This document shows, piece after piece, positions 50,916-60,033 of a stretch of DNA of 64,000 bases. Made by a program: the position numbers and the translations under genes. Source of the stretch: Streptomyces sp. NBC_00239. Its GTDB lineage: Bacteria; Actinomycetota; Actinomycetes; Streptomycetales; Streptomycetaceae. Location of the stretch: positions 1,488,001 through 1,552,000 of the forward strand of contig NZ_CP108095.1 in the NCBI RefSeq assembly GCF_036194065.1. The letters run 5' to 3'. Within the stretch, counting starts at the first letter, position 1. Every line of letters starts with the position of its first letter. Below the pieces are notes generated by a model that searched no databases, was not told the origin of the DNA, and saw nothing but the letters and a program-made list of their open reading frames with translations.

Positions 50916-52042
50916 CACAGATCCTTCTTGAATTCGATGGCGCCGGTCTGCATGCCCATGGCGCAGGAGAACCGCAGGGTGCCGGGCTTGCGGGTGCCCA
51001 GGTCGATCTCGGTGTCACCGTCGCGCTTGACGATCTCCTGCACATCGAGCTCGGGGATGGTGAACGCCCGCGCGCAGCCGCCGGAGTCCTTGCCGTGCAG
51101 CACCAGCGTGGTCGGCACGCCGGCCTTCGCCGTGAACTGGGTGGGGGTGTAGAAGTCCGTCACGGTGAGGGTGACGATCTGCCGCCCCGACACGTCGGTG
51201 CGGACGGGCGTCACGCTCCCCGGCTCGGCGCCACCACCTCCGGAGCCGCTGCCGTCGCCGCCTTCCACGATGAACGGGCCGGTGGCCGCGGCCTGCCGCT
51301 GCGGGGCGTCGAAGGTCACCCAGCCGCCCGCCTGCAGCGCGGACATCATGGTCCAGCCGGCGACGGCGAGGACCACCACGCCGGTGAGTCCGGCGAGCTT
51401 GCCCGACAGCGCCCGGCTGCTGCGGCGGAAGAGGTAGCCGAGTACGGCGAACAGCGGCGCGGTGCCGAGCACGAAGCCCGCCATCACCGCCGCGCCGGCC
51501 ACGGCGGATCCCGAGGTGATGGCCAGGAGCTCCATGGACAGGGTCACGCCGCACGGCACCAGGACGGTGGCGAAGCCGACGAGGGCCGGGGTGGCGACGG
51601 TGTCGGTCCTGGCGCTGCGCCGCATGAGGCGGCCGAATGACGCGGGCGGCCGGGGCACCAGCCGTCCGGCGGCCTTGACTCCGATCAGGTCCAGAGCGAA
51701 CAGCACCATGAACGCGGCCGCGACGAGCATCAATACGGCCTGGGTGCGCGGGCTGGGCTGGAGGGCCTTCCCGAAGACGCCGAGCAGGGCGCCGAAAACG
51801 GTGTGGGAAAGGAGTTTTCCGACGAGGAAGGCCCCGACGGGTGCCAGCGGCGTGTCGGCCCGCGGAGCCGAACCGCCAGCCTTGGCAGCCGGCTTGGCGG
51901 CCGACTTCGTGGGGGTCTCCGGGGTGCGGCGGCGAGTGACGGCGCCCGCGAGCAGGCCACCCTGGACGGCGGCGCACGAGGCGCCTCCGGCGAGCAGCCC
52001 GGTGCCGGCACCGGTGATCAGCAAAGCGATGGACGACGGCAT
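50915..52042 (-). CDS. DsbD/TauE-like membrane protein fused to a cupredoxin-like domain
   Basis: A 375-residue protein. Residues 1-255 have six membrane helices of the DsbD/SafE type, with Cys in GGASCAAVQGG and LVPCGVTLS as in relatives that move reducing power or copper across the membrane. After a Gly-rich linker, residues 280-375 form a cupredoxin-like domain with FTIPELD and FSCAMGMQTG, where the Cys-Met-Met cluster can bind copper. AGGAGT precedes ATG 52042. Its role is probably periplasm-side copper handling. Confidence 0.82.
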   Translation of the reverse strand: MPSSIALLITGAGTGLLAGGASCAAVQGGLLAGAVTRRRTPETPTKSAAKPAAKAGGSAPRADTPLAPVGAFLVGKLLSHTVFGALLGVFGKALQPSPRTQAVLMLVAAAFMVLFALDLIGVKAAGRLVPRPPASFGRLMRRSARTDTVATPALVGFATVLVPCGVTLSMELLAITSGSAVAGAAVMAGFVLGTAPLFAVLGYLFRRSSRALSGKLAGLTGVVVLAVAGWTMMSALQAGGWVTFDAPQRQAAATGPFIVEGGDGSGSGGGGAEPGSVTPVRTDVSGRQIVTLTVTDFYTPTQFTAKAGVPTTLVLHGKDSGGCARAFTIPELDVQEIVKRDGDTEIDLGTRKPGTLRFSCAMGMQTGAIEFKKDL

Positions 52043-52175
52043 GCGTCGTTACTCCTGTTCTGCGACGACGGCACGCGCACACGGATGACCGGCGTACGGA
52101 ACATCCGGGCGTGCCGAAGCTGACGTGAGGTGAGCGGCGTCCCACGAGGCGGTAAGCCTCACGGGCGGCCGGACA

Positions 52176-52574
52176 TCACGTCCGTGACACGCACAACCGG
52201 TGCAGATCGGGAGGGGCCGCCGTCGGCGGCGGAGCGTGGGGCCACAGCGGCGATGGCGTACCCGCGCAGACGGCGTCATGCGCAGGCGCCGCGGCCACCT
52301 GGGTGGCGGGGCCGTCCTGGACCAGGACACCCTTGGGCGCCACGCACTGTTCCTCGGCCGCTGGGCAGTGGGGGCCGTTGGCCGGCGAGGTCGCCGACAC
52401 CGCCGACGTGCCGCTCTGTGCCATAGCCACGGAAGGCGGGGCCATCGGCATCGGGCCGGTCATCGCCATGGCGGGCCGGGCAAGTCCTGTCAGGCAGGCG
52501 AAGAGCGCGCACACCAGCAGCACTCCGGACCAGGTCCGGAGCGAGGCGGGCAGGTGTCGCGGCATGCGCGCCAT
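52176..52574 (-). CDS. Small secreted Cys/His protein (DUF6153-like) of copper cluster
   Basis: A 132-residue protein with one hydrophobic N-terminal segment (residues 13-38), then a Met-rich stretch (TGPMPMAPPSVAMAQ) and conserved CPAAEEQCVAPKG and PPDLHRLCVSRT. This tail is shared by small Streptomyces proteins found beside copper genes. Met, Cys and His in an exported protein suggest copper binding. It lies between the regulator and the DsbD-like gene, so it is probably in the same regulon. Confidence 0.7.
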   Translation of the reverse strand: MARMPRHLPASLRTWSGVLLVCALFACLTGLARPAMAMTGPMPMAPPSVAMAQSGTSAVSATSPANGPHCPAAEEQCVAPKGVLVQDGPATQVAAAPAHDAVCAGTPSPLWPHAPPPTAAPPDLHRLCVSRT

Positions 52575-52637
52575 GCTAGGCCATCTCCGGCGGCCTCCCC
52601 GCGTGGGGAGGCGCCGCCGGGTGCGGCACCGCACGTC

Positions 52638-53045
52638 CTACCGGCCGGGAGCGCCCTCGATGATCCGGCAGACCACCGCATCCTCTCCCCGGCCCGCCGC
52701 TTGGTCGGCCTGGGCCCGGGCGGCGAGGAGCGTCGTGCGCAGGGCCTGGAGGTCGGCGATGCGGCGGTCGATGTCGGCCAGGTGCTGGTCGAGGAGGTCT
52801 GTGACCAGGGCGCATGGCTGTTCGCCGCTGCGTTGGAGGTCGAGGATCTCCTTGATCTCCTTGAGGCTGAGGCCCAGGGCCTGAGCCTGCCGGATGAAGC
52901 CGAGTACGGGAATTGCCGCGTCGGTGTAGACGCGGTAGCCGGCCGGGGTCCGCTCGGGCGGGTCGATGAGGCCGTTGGCCTCGTAGAGTCGTACGGCCTT
53001 GGGGCTCATCCCCGTCTGCGTGGCGATACGGCCGACAGTGAGCAT
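52638..53045 (-). CDS. CueR-like MerR-family copper regulator
   Basis: A 135-residue MerR protein: winged helix SPKAVRLYEANGLI, a long dimer helix, and cysteines at residues 78 and 126 (GEQPCAL, DAVVCRII). It has no cysteine at the position used by MerR for mercury's third bond (residue 77-78 is the only mid-chain Cys), so a two-Cys Cu(I) site is likely. It starts 40 bases from the divergent palindromic promoter at 53085-53116. It should activate the cyclodipeptide synthase-copA operon on copper excess. Confidence 0.82.
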   Translation of the reverse strand: MLTVGRIATQTGMSPKAVRLYEANGLIDPPERTPAGYRVYTDAAIPVLGFIRQAQALGLSLKEIKEILDLQRSGEQPCALVTDLLDQHLADIDRRIADLQALRTTLLAARAQADQAAGRGEDAVVCRIIEGAPGR

Positions 53046-53084
53046 GCGAGCGGCTCCGTTCGTGGGGGTGACGCCAGTCTGCAC

Positions 53085-53116
53085 TTGACCTTGCCCTTGG
53101 GGCAAGGTTTTAGCGT
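53085..53116 (+). promoter_or_regulatory. MerR/CueR-type copper promoter reading into the cyclodipeptide synthase
   Basis: TTGACC at 53085-53090 and TAGCGT at 53111-53116 are separated by 20 bases, the long spacing typical of MerR-activated promoters. The perfect palindrome 53088-53108 (ACCTTGCCC, 3-base centre, GGGCAAGGT) fills the spacer. The predicted transcription start falls on or next to ATG 53123, so the first message is probably leaderless. Confidence 0.82.
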
Positions 53117-53122
53117 CCGATC

Positions 53123-53866
53123 ATGACCACAGATCAAGCCGGTGACTGTCCGGTCGCGATGGACGTGCGCCCGCTGAGCGCCCGCTGCGCCGAACTCGTC
53201 GAGCAGGCCGAGCACGCCTGCTTCGGGATCAGCCCGTTCAACAGCTACTTCTCCACCACCAGGATCCGGGAACTGGCGGCGTGGGGACGGCGGAACTTCG
53301 GGCGGGTGGACTTCTTCGTGCCGGACGCGCCCAGTGCCCACACCCTGGAGGCCCTGGGCCACGCGCCGGAAAAGGCCGTGTGGAAGGCTCGCCGGCAAGG
53401 TCAGTACACCCGCAACAAGGTCGTCTCGGCGTTGGAGTCGCTGGGCGTCGCCGACGCCGAGCGGCACGTTCTGGGCTGGGCCGAGCTGGAGCACAATCCG
53501 GCCTTCGCCAGGCTGCACACGAGCGGGCTGCAGCGTTACAGCGAGGACGGCCCCTTCCGTGCCGCATGCCAGGAGGCTACGGGTTGGGTGCTGGCCGGCA
53601 AGCTCCCCTCCGGTCAGGTACCGGCCGAGGAGCAGGTGGAGCGTGCGGTCCGCTACTTCCTGGCCGAGCTGCCGCTTTTCATGGACACCCCGTCCATCGT
53701 CGGCGCCACGGGATCGGTCTTCTGCTACCACCAGCCGCCCGATGTGCTGCGGCGGCTGTACGGGGGCGGGCTGTCCTTGCGGCCGGCCGCCGGACAGGGA
53801 TTCGCGGTCGTCACGCCCGCCGCTCCCCCACCGGTCTCCCCCGCACCCGCTTCCGTACAAGACTGA
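53123..53866 (+). CDS. tRNA-dependent cyclodipeptide synthase (NYH type)
   Basis: A 247-residue protein that aligns along its length with AlbC-type cyclodipeptide synthases, which join two amino acids from aminoacyl-tRNAs into a diketopiperazine. The active-site residues sit at the AlbC numbers themselves: Ser37 and Asn40 in [10 protein letters not shown], Tyr178 and Glu182 in [10 protein letters not shown], and Tyr202-His203 in VFCYH. This places it in the NYH subfamily. The conserved ELPLFMDTP and QGFAVV blocks are present. It is the first gene behind the copper-type MerR promoter and lies 23 bases before copA. No cytochrome P450 or oxidase tailoring gene is adjacent. The amino acids joined cannot be predicted by eye. 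Confidence 0.9.
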   Translation: MTTDQAGDCPVAMDVRPLSARCAELVEQAEHACFGISPFNSYFSTTRIRELAAWGRRNFGRVDFFVPDAPSAHTLEALGHAPEKAVWKARRQGQYTRNKVVSALESLGVADAERHVLGWAELEHNPAFARLHTSGLQRYSEDGPFRAACQEATGWVLAGKLPSGQVPAEEQVERAVRYFLAELPLFMDTPSIVGATGSVFCYHQPPDVLRRLYGGGLSLRPAAGQGFAVVTPAAPPPVSPAPASVQD

Positions 53867-53889
53867 AAGCAACCGAGAAGAGTTCTGCC

Positions 53890-56091
53890 ATGGCTACCAC
53901 CACCCAGCCCGATGCCCAGCACCCCGTGGAGCTGGCCATCTCCGGCATGACCTGCGCCTCCTGCGTGGCGCGGGTCGAGAAGAAGCTGGCCAAGCTGCCC
54001 GGCGTCAGTGCGACGGTCAACCTGGCGACCGCGACGGCGCACGTCACGCGCGAGGATCCCGACGTCTCACAGGAGCAGCTGATCGCCGCCGTCGAGGCCA
54101 TCGGTTACGGGGCCTCGACCATCCGCAGCGAGCAGGCGCAGGGGGAGGCCCAGACGGACGCCGAAGGTGGGCAGGTCAGCGGCCTGCGGCGGCGGCTGGC
54201 CGGCTCGGCGCTGCTGGGCCTGCCGGTCGTCCTGGTGTCGATGATTCCGGCTCTCCGGTTCGGCGGCTGGGAATGGTTCGCGTTGCTGCTGGCCACGCCG
54301 GTGGTCGCCTGGGGTGCCTGGCCCTTCCACCGGGCGGCCGCCGTCAATCTGAGGCACGGGTCGGCGACCATGGACACCCTGGTTTCGCTCGGCGTGCTGG
54401 CCGCCTACCTGTGGAGCGTCGGCGTCATCCTGGCCGGCGGCGAGCACCTGTACCTGGAGGTCGCGGTCGTCCTGACCGTCTTCCTGCTGGCCGGGCGCTT
54501 CTTCGAGGCCCGCGCCAAGCGGCGGGCCGGGGACGCGATCCGCGCCCTGATGGACCTCGGGGCCAAGGACGTGGCCGTGCTCCGCGACGGTACTGAAGTG
54601 CGCATAGCGGTCGAGGACCTGGTCGTCGGCGACCTGTTCCTCGTGCGGCCGGGAGAGAAGATCGCCACGGACGGCGAGGTCATCGACGGTGCCTCGGCGG
54701 TCGACGAATCCCTGCTGACCGGGGAGAGCATGCCGGTCGAGGTCCAGCCGGGCTCGGCGGTCACCGGCGCCACCGTCAACACCCACGGCCGACTGACCGT
54801 ACGAGCCACCCGGATCGGCGCGGACACCAAACTGGCGCAGATCGCGGCGCTGGTGGAGCGTGCGCAGACGGGCAAGGCGGCGGTGCAGCGGCTGGCCGAC
54901 CGGATCTCCGCCGTGTTCGTGCCTGTGGTCATCGCGCTCGCCGCGGGCACGTTCGGCGTGTGGATGCTTACCGGCGCCTCCGCCGCGACCGCGCTGACGG
55001 CGGCCATCGCCGTGGTCATCATCGCGTGCCCCTGCGCGCTGGGGCTGGCCACTCCCACCGCCCTGATGGTCGGTACGGGGCGTGGAGCCCAGCTCGGTCT
55101 GCTCATCAGCGGGCCGGAGGTGCTGGAGTCCACCCGCCGGATCGACACGGTCGTCCTGGACAAGACCGGCACCGTCACCGAGGGCCGGATGCGCCTGGTG
55201 GGGGTGGTCCCCGCCGACGGGGAGGACAAGGACGAGGTCCTGCGTCTGGCCGGCGCCCTGGAGGACGCGAGCGAGCACCCGATCGCCGCCGCGATCGCCC
55301 AGACCGCACGCGAGCTGCTCGGCACCCTGCCCCCGGTCACCGGCTTCGCCAACACGCAGGGCCGGGGCGTCAGCGGCACCGTCGAGGGCCGGACCATCCA
55401 CGCGGGACGCGCGTCGTGGCTGGACGAGCAGCAGTCGACGGCCCTGCCCGGCGAACTGGCCCGGGCCAGAGACGCCGCGGAGGCCGAGGGCCGCACGGTG
55501 GTTTTCGCCGCCTGGGACGACCGCGTACGGGCCGCTCTGGTCGTCGCCGACACCGTCAAGGCAACGAGCGCCGAGGCCGTCGCTGACCTCAAGAGGCTCG
55601 GCCTCACGCCGATCCTGCTGACCGGCGACAACACCGCCGCGGCCCGCGCGGTAGCAGCCGAGGTCGGCATCGAGCGCGTCATCGCCGAGGTCCACCCCGA
55701 GGACAAGGTCGCCGAGGTCCGGCGGCTGCAGGAGCAGGGCCGCGTGGTGGCGATGGTCGGCGACGGCGTCAATGACGCCGCCGCCCTGGCCCAGGCCGAC
55801 CTGGGACTGGCCATGGGCACCGGCACCGACGCCGCGATCGCCGCCTCCGACCTGACGCTCGTACGGGGCGACCTGCGGGCCTCCGGCGACGCCATCCGCC
55901 TCGCCCGCCGCACCCTCCGTACGATCAAGGCCAACCTGTTCTGGGCCTTCGCCTACAACGTCGCTGCCCTCCCGCTGGCCGCCCTCGGCCTGCTCAACCC
56001 GATGATCGCCGGCGCCGCGATGGCCTCCTCGTCCGTCTTCGTCGTCACCAACAGCCTCCGGCTGCGCAGCTTCCAGCCCCTGCATCGCTGA
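53890..56091 (+). CDS. copA: Copper-exporting P1B-type ATPase
   Basis: A 733-residue heavy-metal ATPase. One HMA domain has GMTCASC (Cys22, Cys25). Eight membrane helices follow, with the transport motif CPC near residue 380 ([13 protein letters not shown]). The phosphorylated Asp lies in DKTGT near 424, and the hinge GDGVNDA near 622. It pumps Cu(I) out of the cytosol. It is second in the operon with the cyclodipeptide synthase and should be induced by copper through the MerR-type regulator. The DUF2182 gene follows after 66 bases. Confidence 0.93.
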   Translation: MATTTQPDAQHPVELAISGMTCASCVARVEKKLAKLPGVSATVNLATATAHVTREDPDVSQEQLIAAVEAIGYGASTIRSEQAQGEAQTDAEGGQVSGLRRRLAGSALLGLPVVLVSMIPALRFGGWEWFALLLATPVVAWGAWPFHRAAAVNLRHGSATMDTLVSLGVLAAYLWSVGVILAGGEHLYLEVAVVLTVFLLAGRFFEARAKRRAGDAIRALMDLGAKDVAVLRDGTEVRIAVEDLVVGDLFLVRPGEKIATDGEVIDGASAVDESLLTGESMPVEVQPGSAVTGATVNTHGRLTVRATRIGADTKLAQIAALVERAQTGKAAVQRLADRISAVFVPVVIALAAGTFGVWMLTGASAATALTAAIAVVIIACPCALGLATPTALMVGTGRGAQLGLLISGPEVLESTRRIDTVVLDKTGTVTEGRMRLVGVVPADGEDKDEVLRLAGALEDASEHPIAAAIAQTARELLGTLPPVTGFANTQGRGVSGTVEGRTIHAGRASWLDEQQSTALPGELARARDAAEAEGRTVVFAAWDDRVRAALVVADTVKATSAEAVADLKRLGLTPILLTGDNTAAARAVAAEVGIERVIAEVHPEDKVAEVRRLQEQGRVVAMVGDGVNDAAALAQADLGLAMGTGTDAAIAASDLTLVRGDLRASGDAIRLARRTLRTIKANLFWAFAYNVAALPLAALGLLNPMIAGAAMASSSVFVVTNSLRLRSFQPLHR

Positions 56092-56157
56092 CCCGCGGGT
56101 TCTGTGCTGAGCTGGAGATGTCCTCTGGCCCCGGCCATCCCCGGAGGTACCTACGCC

Positions 56158-56991
56158 ATGCCTCGCGTCCGCCTGGCCCCGCCCGCGCCGACCGCGCCGG
56201 GAGTCCTCCTGCCCCGGCGCGACATGGCGGTCGCATGGACGCTGATGGTGCTGATCGCCGCGCTCGCCTGGGTGCTCACAGTCGGCCAGTCCCGGCACAC
56301 GGAGATGGAGCCCGGCACCATGGGCCTGGCCCTGCCGCTGTTCCTGCTGCTGTGGGTGGTCATGATGGCGGCGATGATGCTGCCGTCGGTGGCACCCGTC
56401 GCCATCACCTGGGTGCAGGGCATCAGCCGCCGCTCCTCCGGCCCGGCCCGCGCACTGCACATCACCGAATTCGTGGGCGGCTACCTGCTCGCCTGGACCG
56501 GGTTCGGGCTGCTCGCGTACGGCGTGCTGGCCCTGATCGGGCCGGTCGTGGACAGCAATCCGCAGGCGGGCCGTTGGATCGGCGCGAGCGCGTTCCTTCT
56601 CGCGGGGCTGCACCAGTTCGGGCCGCTAAAGCGGGTCTGCCTGCGGCACTGCCGCAACCCGATGTTCCAGCTGATGCGGTACGCGCGCTTCCGCCCCTGG
56701 GTGAAGGACCTGCGGGTCGGGGCGCACCATGGCCTGTACTGCCTGGGCTGCTGCTGGGGTCTGATGCTGGTCTTGATCCCGCTCGGTGTCATGAACGTCG
56801 CGGCCATGGCGGGCGTGGCCGTGGTGATCTTCCTGGAGAAGCTGTGGCGGCGGGGCCCCTGGCTCACCTGGGCCGTAGGGATCGCCTTTCTCGTCCTGGC
56901 GGCTCTGGCTCCGTTCCAGGACTGGCTGCTGCCGGGCCTGGAGAACGCTCCGGAAATGGAGGAGATGGCCCGGAGGACGGGCCTGCTCTGA
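56158..56991 (+). CDS. DUF2182 integral membrane metal-binding protein
   Basis: A 277-residue protein with six to seven membrane helices. WVVMMAAMMLPSVAP and the HHGLYCLGCCWGLM segment, rich in His, Cys and Met within membranes, are hallmarks of DUF2182. The family is usually found together with a DUF1326 protein, which is present here at 57297-57920. GGAGGT precedes ATG 56158. It is likely part of the copper operon, with metal handling in the membrane inferred. Confidence 0.85.
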   Translation: MPRVRLAPPAPTAPGVLLPRRDMAVAWTLMVLIAALAWVLTVGQSRHTEMEPGTMGLALPLFLLLWVVMMAAMMLPSVAPVAITWVQGISRRSSGPARALHITEFVGGYLLAWTGFGLLAYGVLALIGPVVDSNPQAGRWIGASAFLLAGLHQFGPLKRVCLRHCRNPMFQLMRYARFRPWVKDLRVGAHHGLYCLGCCWGLMLVLIPLGVMNVAAMAGVAVVIFLEKLWRRGPWLTWAVGIAFLVLAALAPFQDWLLPGLENAPEMEEMARRTGLL

Positions 56992-57253
56992 GCCGGGGCC
57001 CCGAAGCCGCCCGCCATGCGGCACGACGACAGCTGAGGAATCCGGCGCTGGAGACACAGAACGGCACCACGAAATTGACCGCCACGCGTACGGCAGTGGC
57101 CGCGCCTGCCTCGCCCGACGCGATGAGGGAGCCCTGGTTGACCAGGGACAGCACCATGCCGACGAGGATCGCGATCGGTACACACCGGGACAGCGACGTC
57201 CGCGAGAACACGGTGGACCACAGGCGCGGCTCCACGTGTGCGGGAGGAGACAT
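56864..57253 (-). CDS. Small membrane protein resembling NrtS-type nitrate/nitrite transporter
   Basis: About 129 residues. RCVPIAILVGMVLSLVNQGS and VAVNFVVPFCVSSAG match the two-helix pattern of the small NrtS family. ATG 57253 has GGAGGAGGG eight bases upstream. The last 40 codons form a Pro/Ser/Arg-rich tail that overlaps the convergent end of the DUF2182 gene by 128 bases, so the true C-terminus may be degraded. The function is only suggested by similarity. Confidence 0.55.
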   Translation of the reverse strand: MSPPAHVEPRLWSTVFSRTSLSRCVPIAILVGMVLSLVNQGSLIASGEAGAATAVRVAVNFVVPFCVSSAGFLSCRRAAWRAASGPRLRAGPSSGPSPPFPERSPGPAAASPGTEPEPPGRERRSLRPR

Positions 57254-57296
57254 CCACCACCCTCCTCCCGTGTGCGACGGACTGGCCGACTGCGCG

Positions 57297-57920
57297 CTAC
57301 CCCCGCCCCATGGGCGCGCCCTCGGGCTGCTCGCTGGAGAAGGTGTAGTCGGACTTCTCTCCGTACTCCGGCTCGAAGGACAGGCCGAAGGCACTCGACG
57401 TGCCGGTCGTACGACCCAGGGTGAACTCCGGGGAGAATCCGAACATCGCGTTCTTCACCGTCGTAGGCCCGCCATCGGCACCGCGAAGAGGCTCGAACGC
57501 GAGCTCGGTCTTCCCGCCCACGCTGAGCCGGGGCTTCTCCCCGTCCGTCAGGGAGACACTCGCCCGCTCCACGCCCAGGTACTCGCCGTAGAACTGCGAC
57601 AGTTCACCGAACGCACCGCCTTCGCGCCCGGACAGAACGCGCTCGAGCGCGTCGACTTGCTCGTCGCTGGCGCCCTCGTCGACGACGATGCCGACCTTCC
57701 AGTTCCCGGCCGTCAGGTTGGAGGGGAAGTGGTTGTAGAAGGCGAAGGTCACCCCGGACAAGTCAACGTCGTCCAGGCGCCCGTCCGCCACATGGAAGGC
57801 GGCGCACCCGAGGCATTCCTCGCGCCCTTGCGGGTCGTGCGGCTTCGCGTCGACGGCGCACCCGCAGACCATCGCGCATGAGCAACCAGCCAGATAGTTG
57901 CCCGAGATACTCCACGTCAT
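57297..57920 (-). CDS. DUF1326 domain protein
   Basis: A 207-residue soluble protein beginning SISGNYLAGCSCAMVCGC, with four cysteines in the first 20 residues as in DUF1326 proteins, and another pair in EECLGCAAF. The remainder is beta-rich. DUF1326 and DUF2182 genes are commonly neighbours and may act together, the soluble protein delivering a metal to the membrane one. GGGAG lies upstream of ATG 57920. Confidence 0.85.
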   Translation of the reverse strand: MTWSISGNYLAGCSCAMVCGCAVDAKPHDPQGREECLGCAAFHVADGRLDDVDLSGVTFAFYNHFPSNLTAGNWKVGIVVDEGASDEQVDALERVLSGREGGAFGELSQFYGEYLGVERASVSLTDGEKPRLSVGGKTELAFEPLRGADGGPTTVKNAMFGFSPEFTLGRTTGTSSAFGLSFEPEYGEKSDYTFSSEQPEGAPMGRG

Positions 57921-58562
57921 GACTGCTCCCGATCGCTGGATAGGTTCCGCCGTCCGACGGGACGGACGGCGCCGGCATCGAGAGTGACGGGTGGGGAGCG
58001 CGCGGACCGCACGGCGGCCTTGCTGCAGGCCGTGGAGCCGGATCGGCCCCTGGCAGCGGCGTCGCATGTCACCCCACTGCCCATAACGGGGACTCTGTCC
58101 AGCGCGATGGCAGCAATCATCTTCGACTCGCCCCGGCAGGCGCTGTGGCGGCCTGCGGAGCCAGCCCTTCCCTTCAAGGCTAGGCGTACCTACGAGGCGT
58201 GTACAGATCGCCATCCACCCCGGCACGCCTCTGCTTTGCCCATCGCGTCAGCAGGGGGAAAGAAGAGGCCGCGCCAGCTGTACGCCTACGCCCGGCTCAG
58301 CCGCCACCCACAAGCGGGTCAGGTGCGGAGGGACACCCCGGCCTCCACGCGAAGAGCTGGCACGCCTTCAGGGGCACGATGCCTCTTGATCGCCTGCGCC
58401 AGGAGCAGTCGCGCCCCGACGGGCCGCCCGGTCTCCAGCCAACTCTTCAGGTACGGCCTGAGCAGTTGCGTTTGGAGTCTGACGCCCCCTCGGCCAGCAC
58501 GCGGGTAGGCCGACATTCGGACAAAATGCACCCGATAGGGGACCTTCTTGGCCGGGTGGCCG
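57921..58562. other. Intergenic region with no recognised gene
   Basis: About 640 bases between DUF1326 and the cobalamin riboswitch. A short dyad (CCGTCC...GGACGG) near 57950-57970 lies upstream of DUF1326. A 70-codon open frame on the minus strand (58319-58531) has plausible composition but no recognisable motif and no clear ribosome site. It may be a decayed gene. Confidence 0.45.
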
Positions 58563-58695
58563 GTTAGCGGTACGTTCTCTGCGATATCAACGACGGCAGG
58601 ACGGAAGCCCGGTGAGACTCCGGCACGGTCGCGCCACTGTGTAGCCGGGCACTACCGCTTGAACAGCGGGACACGCCCAGTCAGTCAGACCCGAT
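58563..58695 (+). ncRNA. Cobalamin (B12) riboswitch
   Basis: The core GGAAGCCCGGTGAGACTCCG, then GCACGGTCGCGCCACTGT, is the conserved junction of cobalamin riboswitches, followed by hairpins and an AGTCAGTCAGACCC box near 58678-58692. It precedes cbtB by about 60 bases, with AAGGAGG at 58738-58744. B12 binding would switch off cobalt uptake genes, probably by hiding the ribosome site. Confidence 0.85.
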
Positions 58696-58753
58696 GGTCG
58701 TCGTCCGAGCTCCAACGTACGGGACGCGTTGTTCCCAAGGAGGTCCTGCCGCA

Positions 58754-58978
58754 ATGGCTCAGTCCACCGCTGCCCCCGCTGTTTCCCCCGCCATAGGTTC
58801 CGACACGCCGCTGCCGGTGCGCGCGGTCCTGCCCTGGGCCGTCTTCGTCGGCCTTCTCATGATCGTGGCCCTGTACTTCGTCGGTGCCGAACAGGGCGCG
58901 ACGGCCGTGTTCGCCGGCGAGGGTGTGCACGAGTGGGTGCACGACGGCCGCCACCTGCTCGGTTTCCCCTGCCACTGA
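58754..58978 (+). CDS. cbtB: Cobalt transporter subunit CbtB
   Basis: A 74-residue protein with a single membrane helix and the C-terminal metal-binding motif HEWVHDGRHLLGFPCH, as in the CbtB family. It works with CbtA to bring cobalt into cells for B12 synthesis. ATG 58754 is set by AAGGAGG nine bases upstream. It lies behind the cobalamin riboswitch and 20 bases before cbtA. Confidence 0.9.
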   Translation: MAQSTAAPAVSPAIGSDTPLPVRAVLPWAVFVGLLMIVALYFVGAEQGATAVFAGEGVHEWVHDGRHLLGFPCH

Positions 58979-58998
58979 CCTCGTAGGGGAACGCCCTC

Positions 58999-59811
58999 AT
59001 GCACACTGCAACTGTCAGAAACCTTCTGGTCCGCGGCATGATCGCGGGCCTGCTGGCCGGGCTGATCGCGTTCGCGCTCGCCTACGTGATCGGGGAACCG
59101 GCGGTCGAGGACTCGATCGCGCTGGAGCAGACACAATCCGCACCCGCCGGCCACGGGGAGCACGGCGCCGCCGCTGCCCCGGCCGAGGAAGAGGAGGAGT
59201 TGGTCAGCCGACCGGTGCAGTCCACCTTCGGCCTGGCGACGGGAACCCTTGTCTACGGCGTGGCGCTGGGTGGCATCGCCTCGCTGGTGTTCAGCTTCGC
59301 CTTCGGCCGGATCGGCAGGTTCAGCCCTCAGGCCACTGCCGCGCTCACCGCCGCGGGCGTGTTCACCACCGTGTACCTGGTGCCGTTCCTGAAGTATCCG
59401 GCTACTCCGCCCGCAGTCGGCAATCCCGACACCATCGGCAAGCGCACCACCCTGTTCTTCCTGATGATCCTCCTCAGCGTCCTGCTGGGTCTGGGTGCCG
59501 TGATCATCGGTAGGCGACTGGCGCCCCGCCTGGGCAACTGGAACGCCACGGTCGTGGCCGGGGCGGGCTTCGCCGTGGCTGTCACGTTGGCGTTCGTGTT
59601 CCTGCCGGACAACGGTGACGCGGTGAAGGAGACCTTCCCCGCCGCGCTGCTGTGGGAGTTCCGGATGGCCTCCCTCGCCATCCAGGCGGCGCTATGGGCG
59701 AGCTTCGGCTTGGTCTTCGGCGCACTGGCGACGCGTGTCCTCGCGGCCCGGCCGGGAGTGCGCGACGAAGCCACCGCAGGGGAGAGAGTCTCGTCGGCGC
59801 CCGCCGTCTGA
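58999..59811 (+). CDS. cbtA: Cobalt transporter subunit CbtA
   Basis: A 270-residue membrane protein with about five helices. The start RNLLVRGMIAGLLAGLIAF and an acidic, His-containing first loop are typical of CbtA. AGGGGAA precedes ATG 58999. Together with cbtB it forms a B12-repressed cobalt uptake unit, ended by a perfect hairpin. Confidence 0.9.
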   Translation: MHTATVRNLLVRGMIAGLLAGLIAFALAYVIGEPAVEDSIALEQTQSAPAGHGEHGAAAAPAEEEEELVSRPVQSTFGLATGTLVYGVALGGIASLVFSFAFGRIGRFSPQATAALTAAGVFTTVYLVPFLKYPATPPAVGNPDTIGKRTTLFFLMILLSVLLGLGAVIIGRRLAPRLGNWNATVVAGAGFAVAVTLAFVFLPDNGDAVKETFPAALLWEFRMASLAIQAALWASFGLVFGALATRVLAARPGVRDEATAGERVSSAPAV

Positions 59812-59831
59812 GCTGTGCGTCGATCCGGCCT

Positions 59832-59865
59832 GAAGGGGTCCACCGGTTGCCCGGTGGACCCCTTC
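59832..59865. terminator. Terminator of cbtBA
   Basis: Perfect 15-bp arms (59832-59846, 59851-59865) around a TTGC loop, 20 bases after the cbtA stop. The following 170 bases contain no gene and probably the promoter of the next membrane protein. Confidence 0.88.
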
Positions 59866-60033
59866 GTCCGTCCCGGCGAGGTGTTCCCGGCGGCGGCCCG
59901 GCCCAAAGGACCGGGCGGCTGAGTCGGGCCTGCCGTCGTCCCCGAGTCGCTGACGGGATACCCTGCGGGTGCTTCTCGGAGGCTGCGGCCTCCAAGATCG
60001 TCACGGCAGGTACTCCTCGAAAGCGTCCACATC

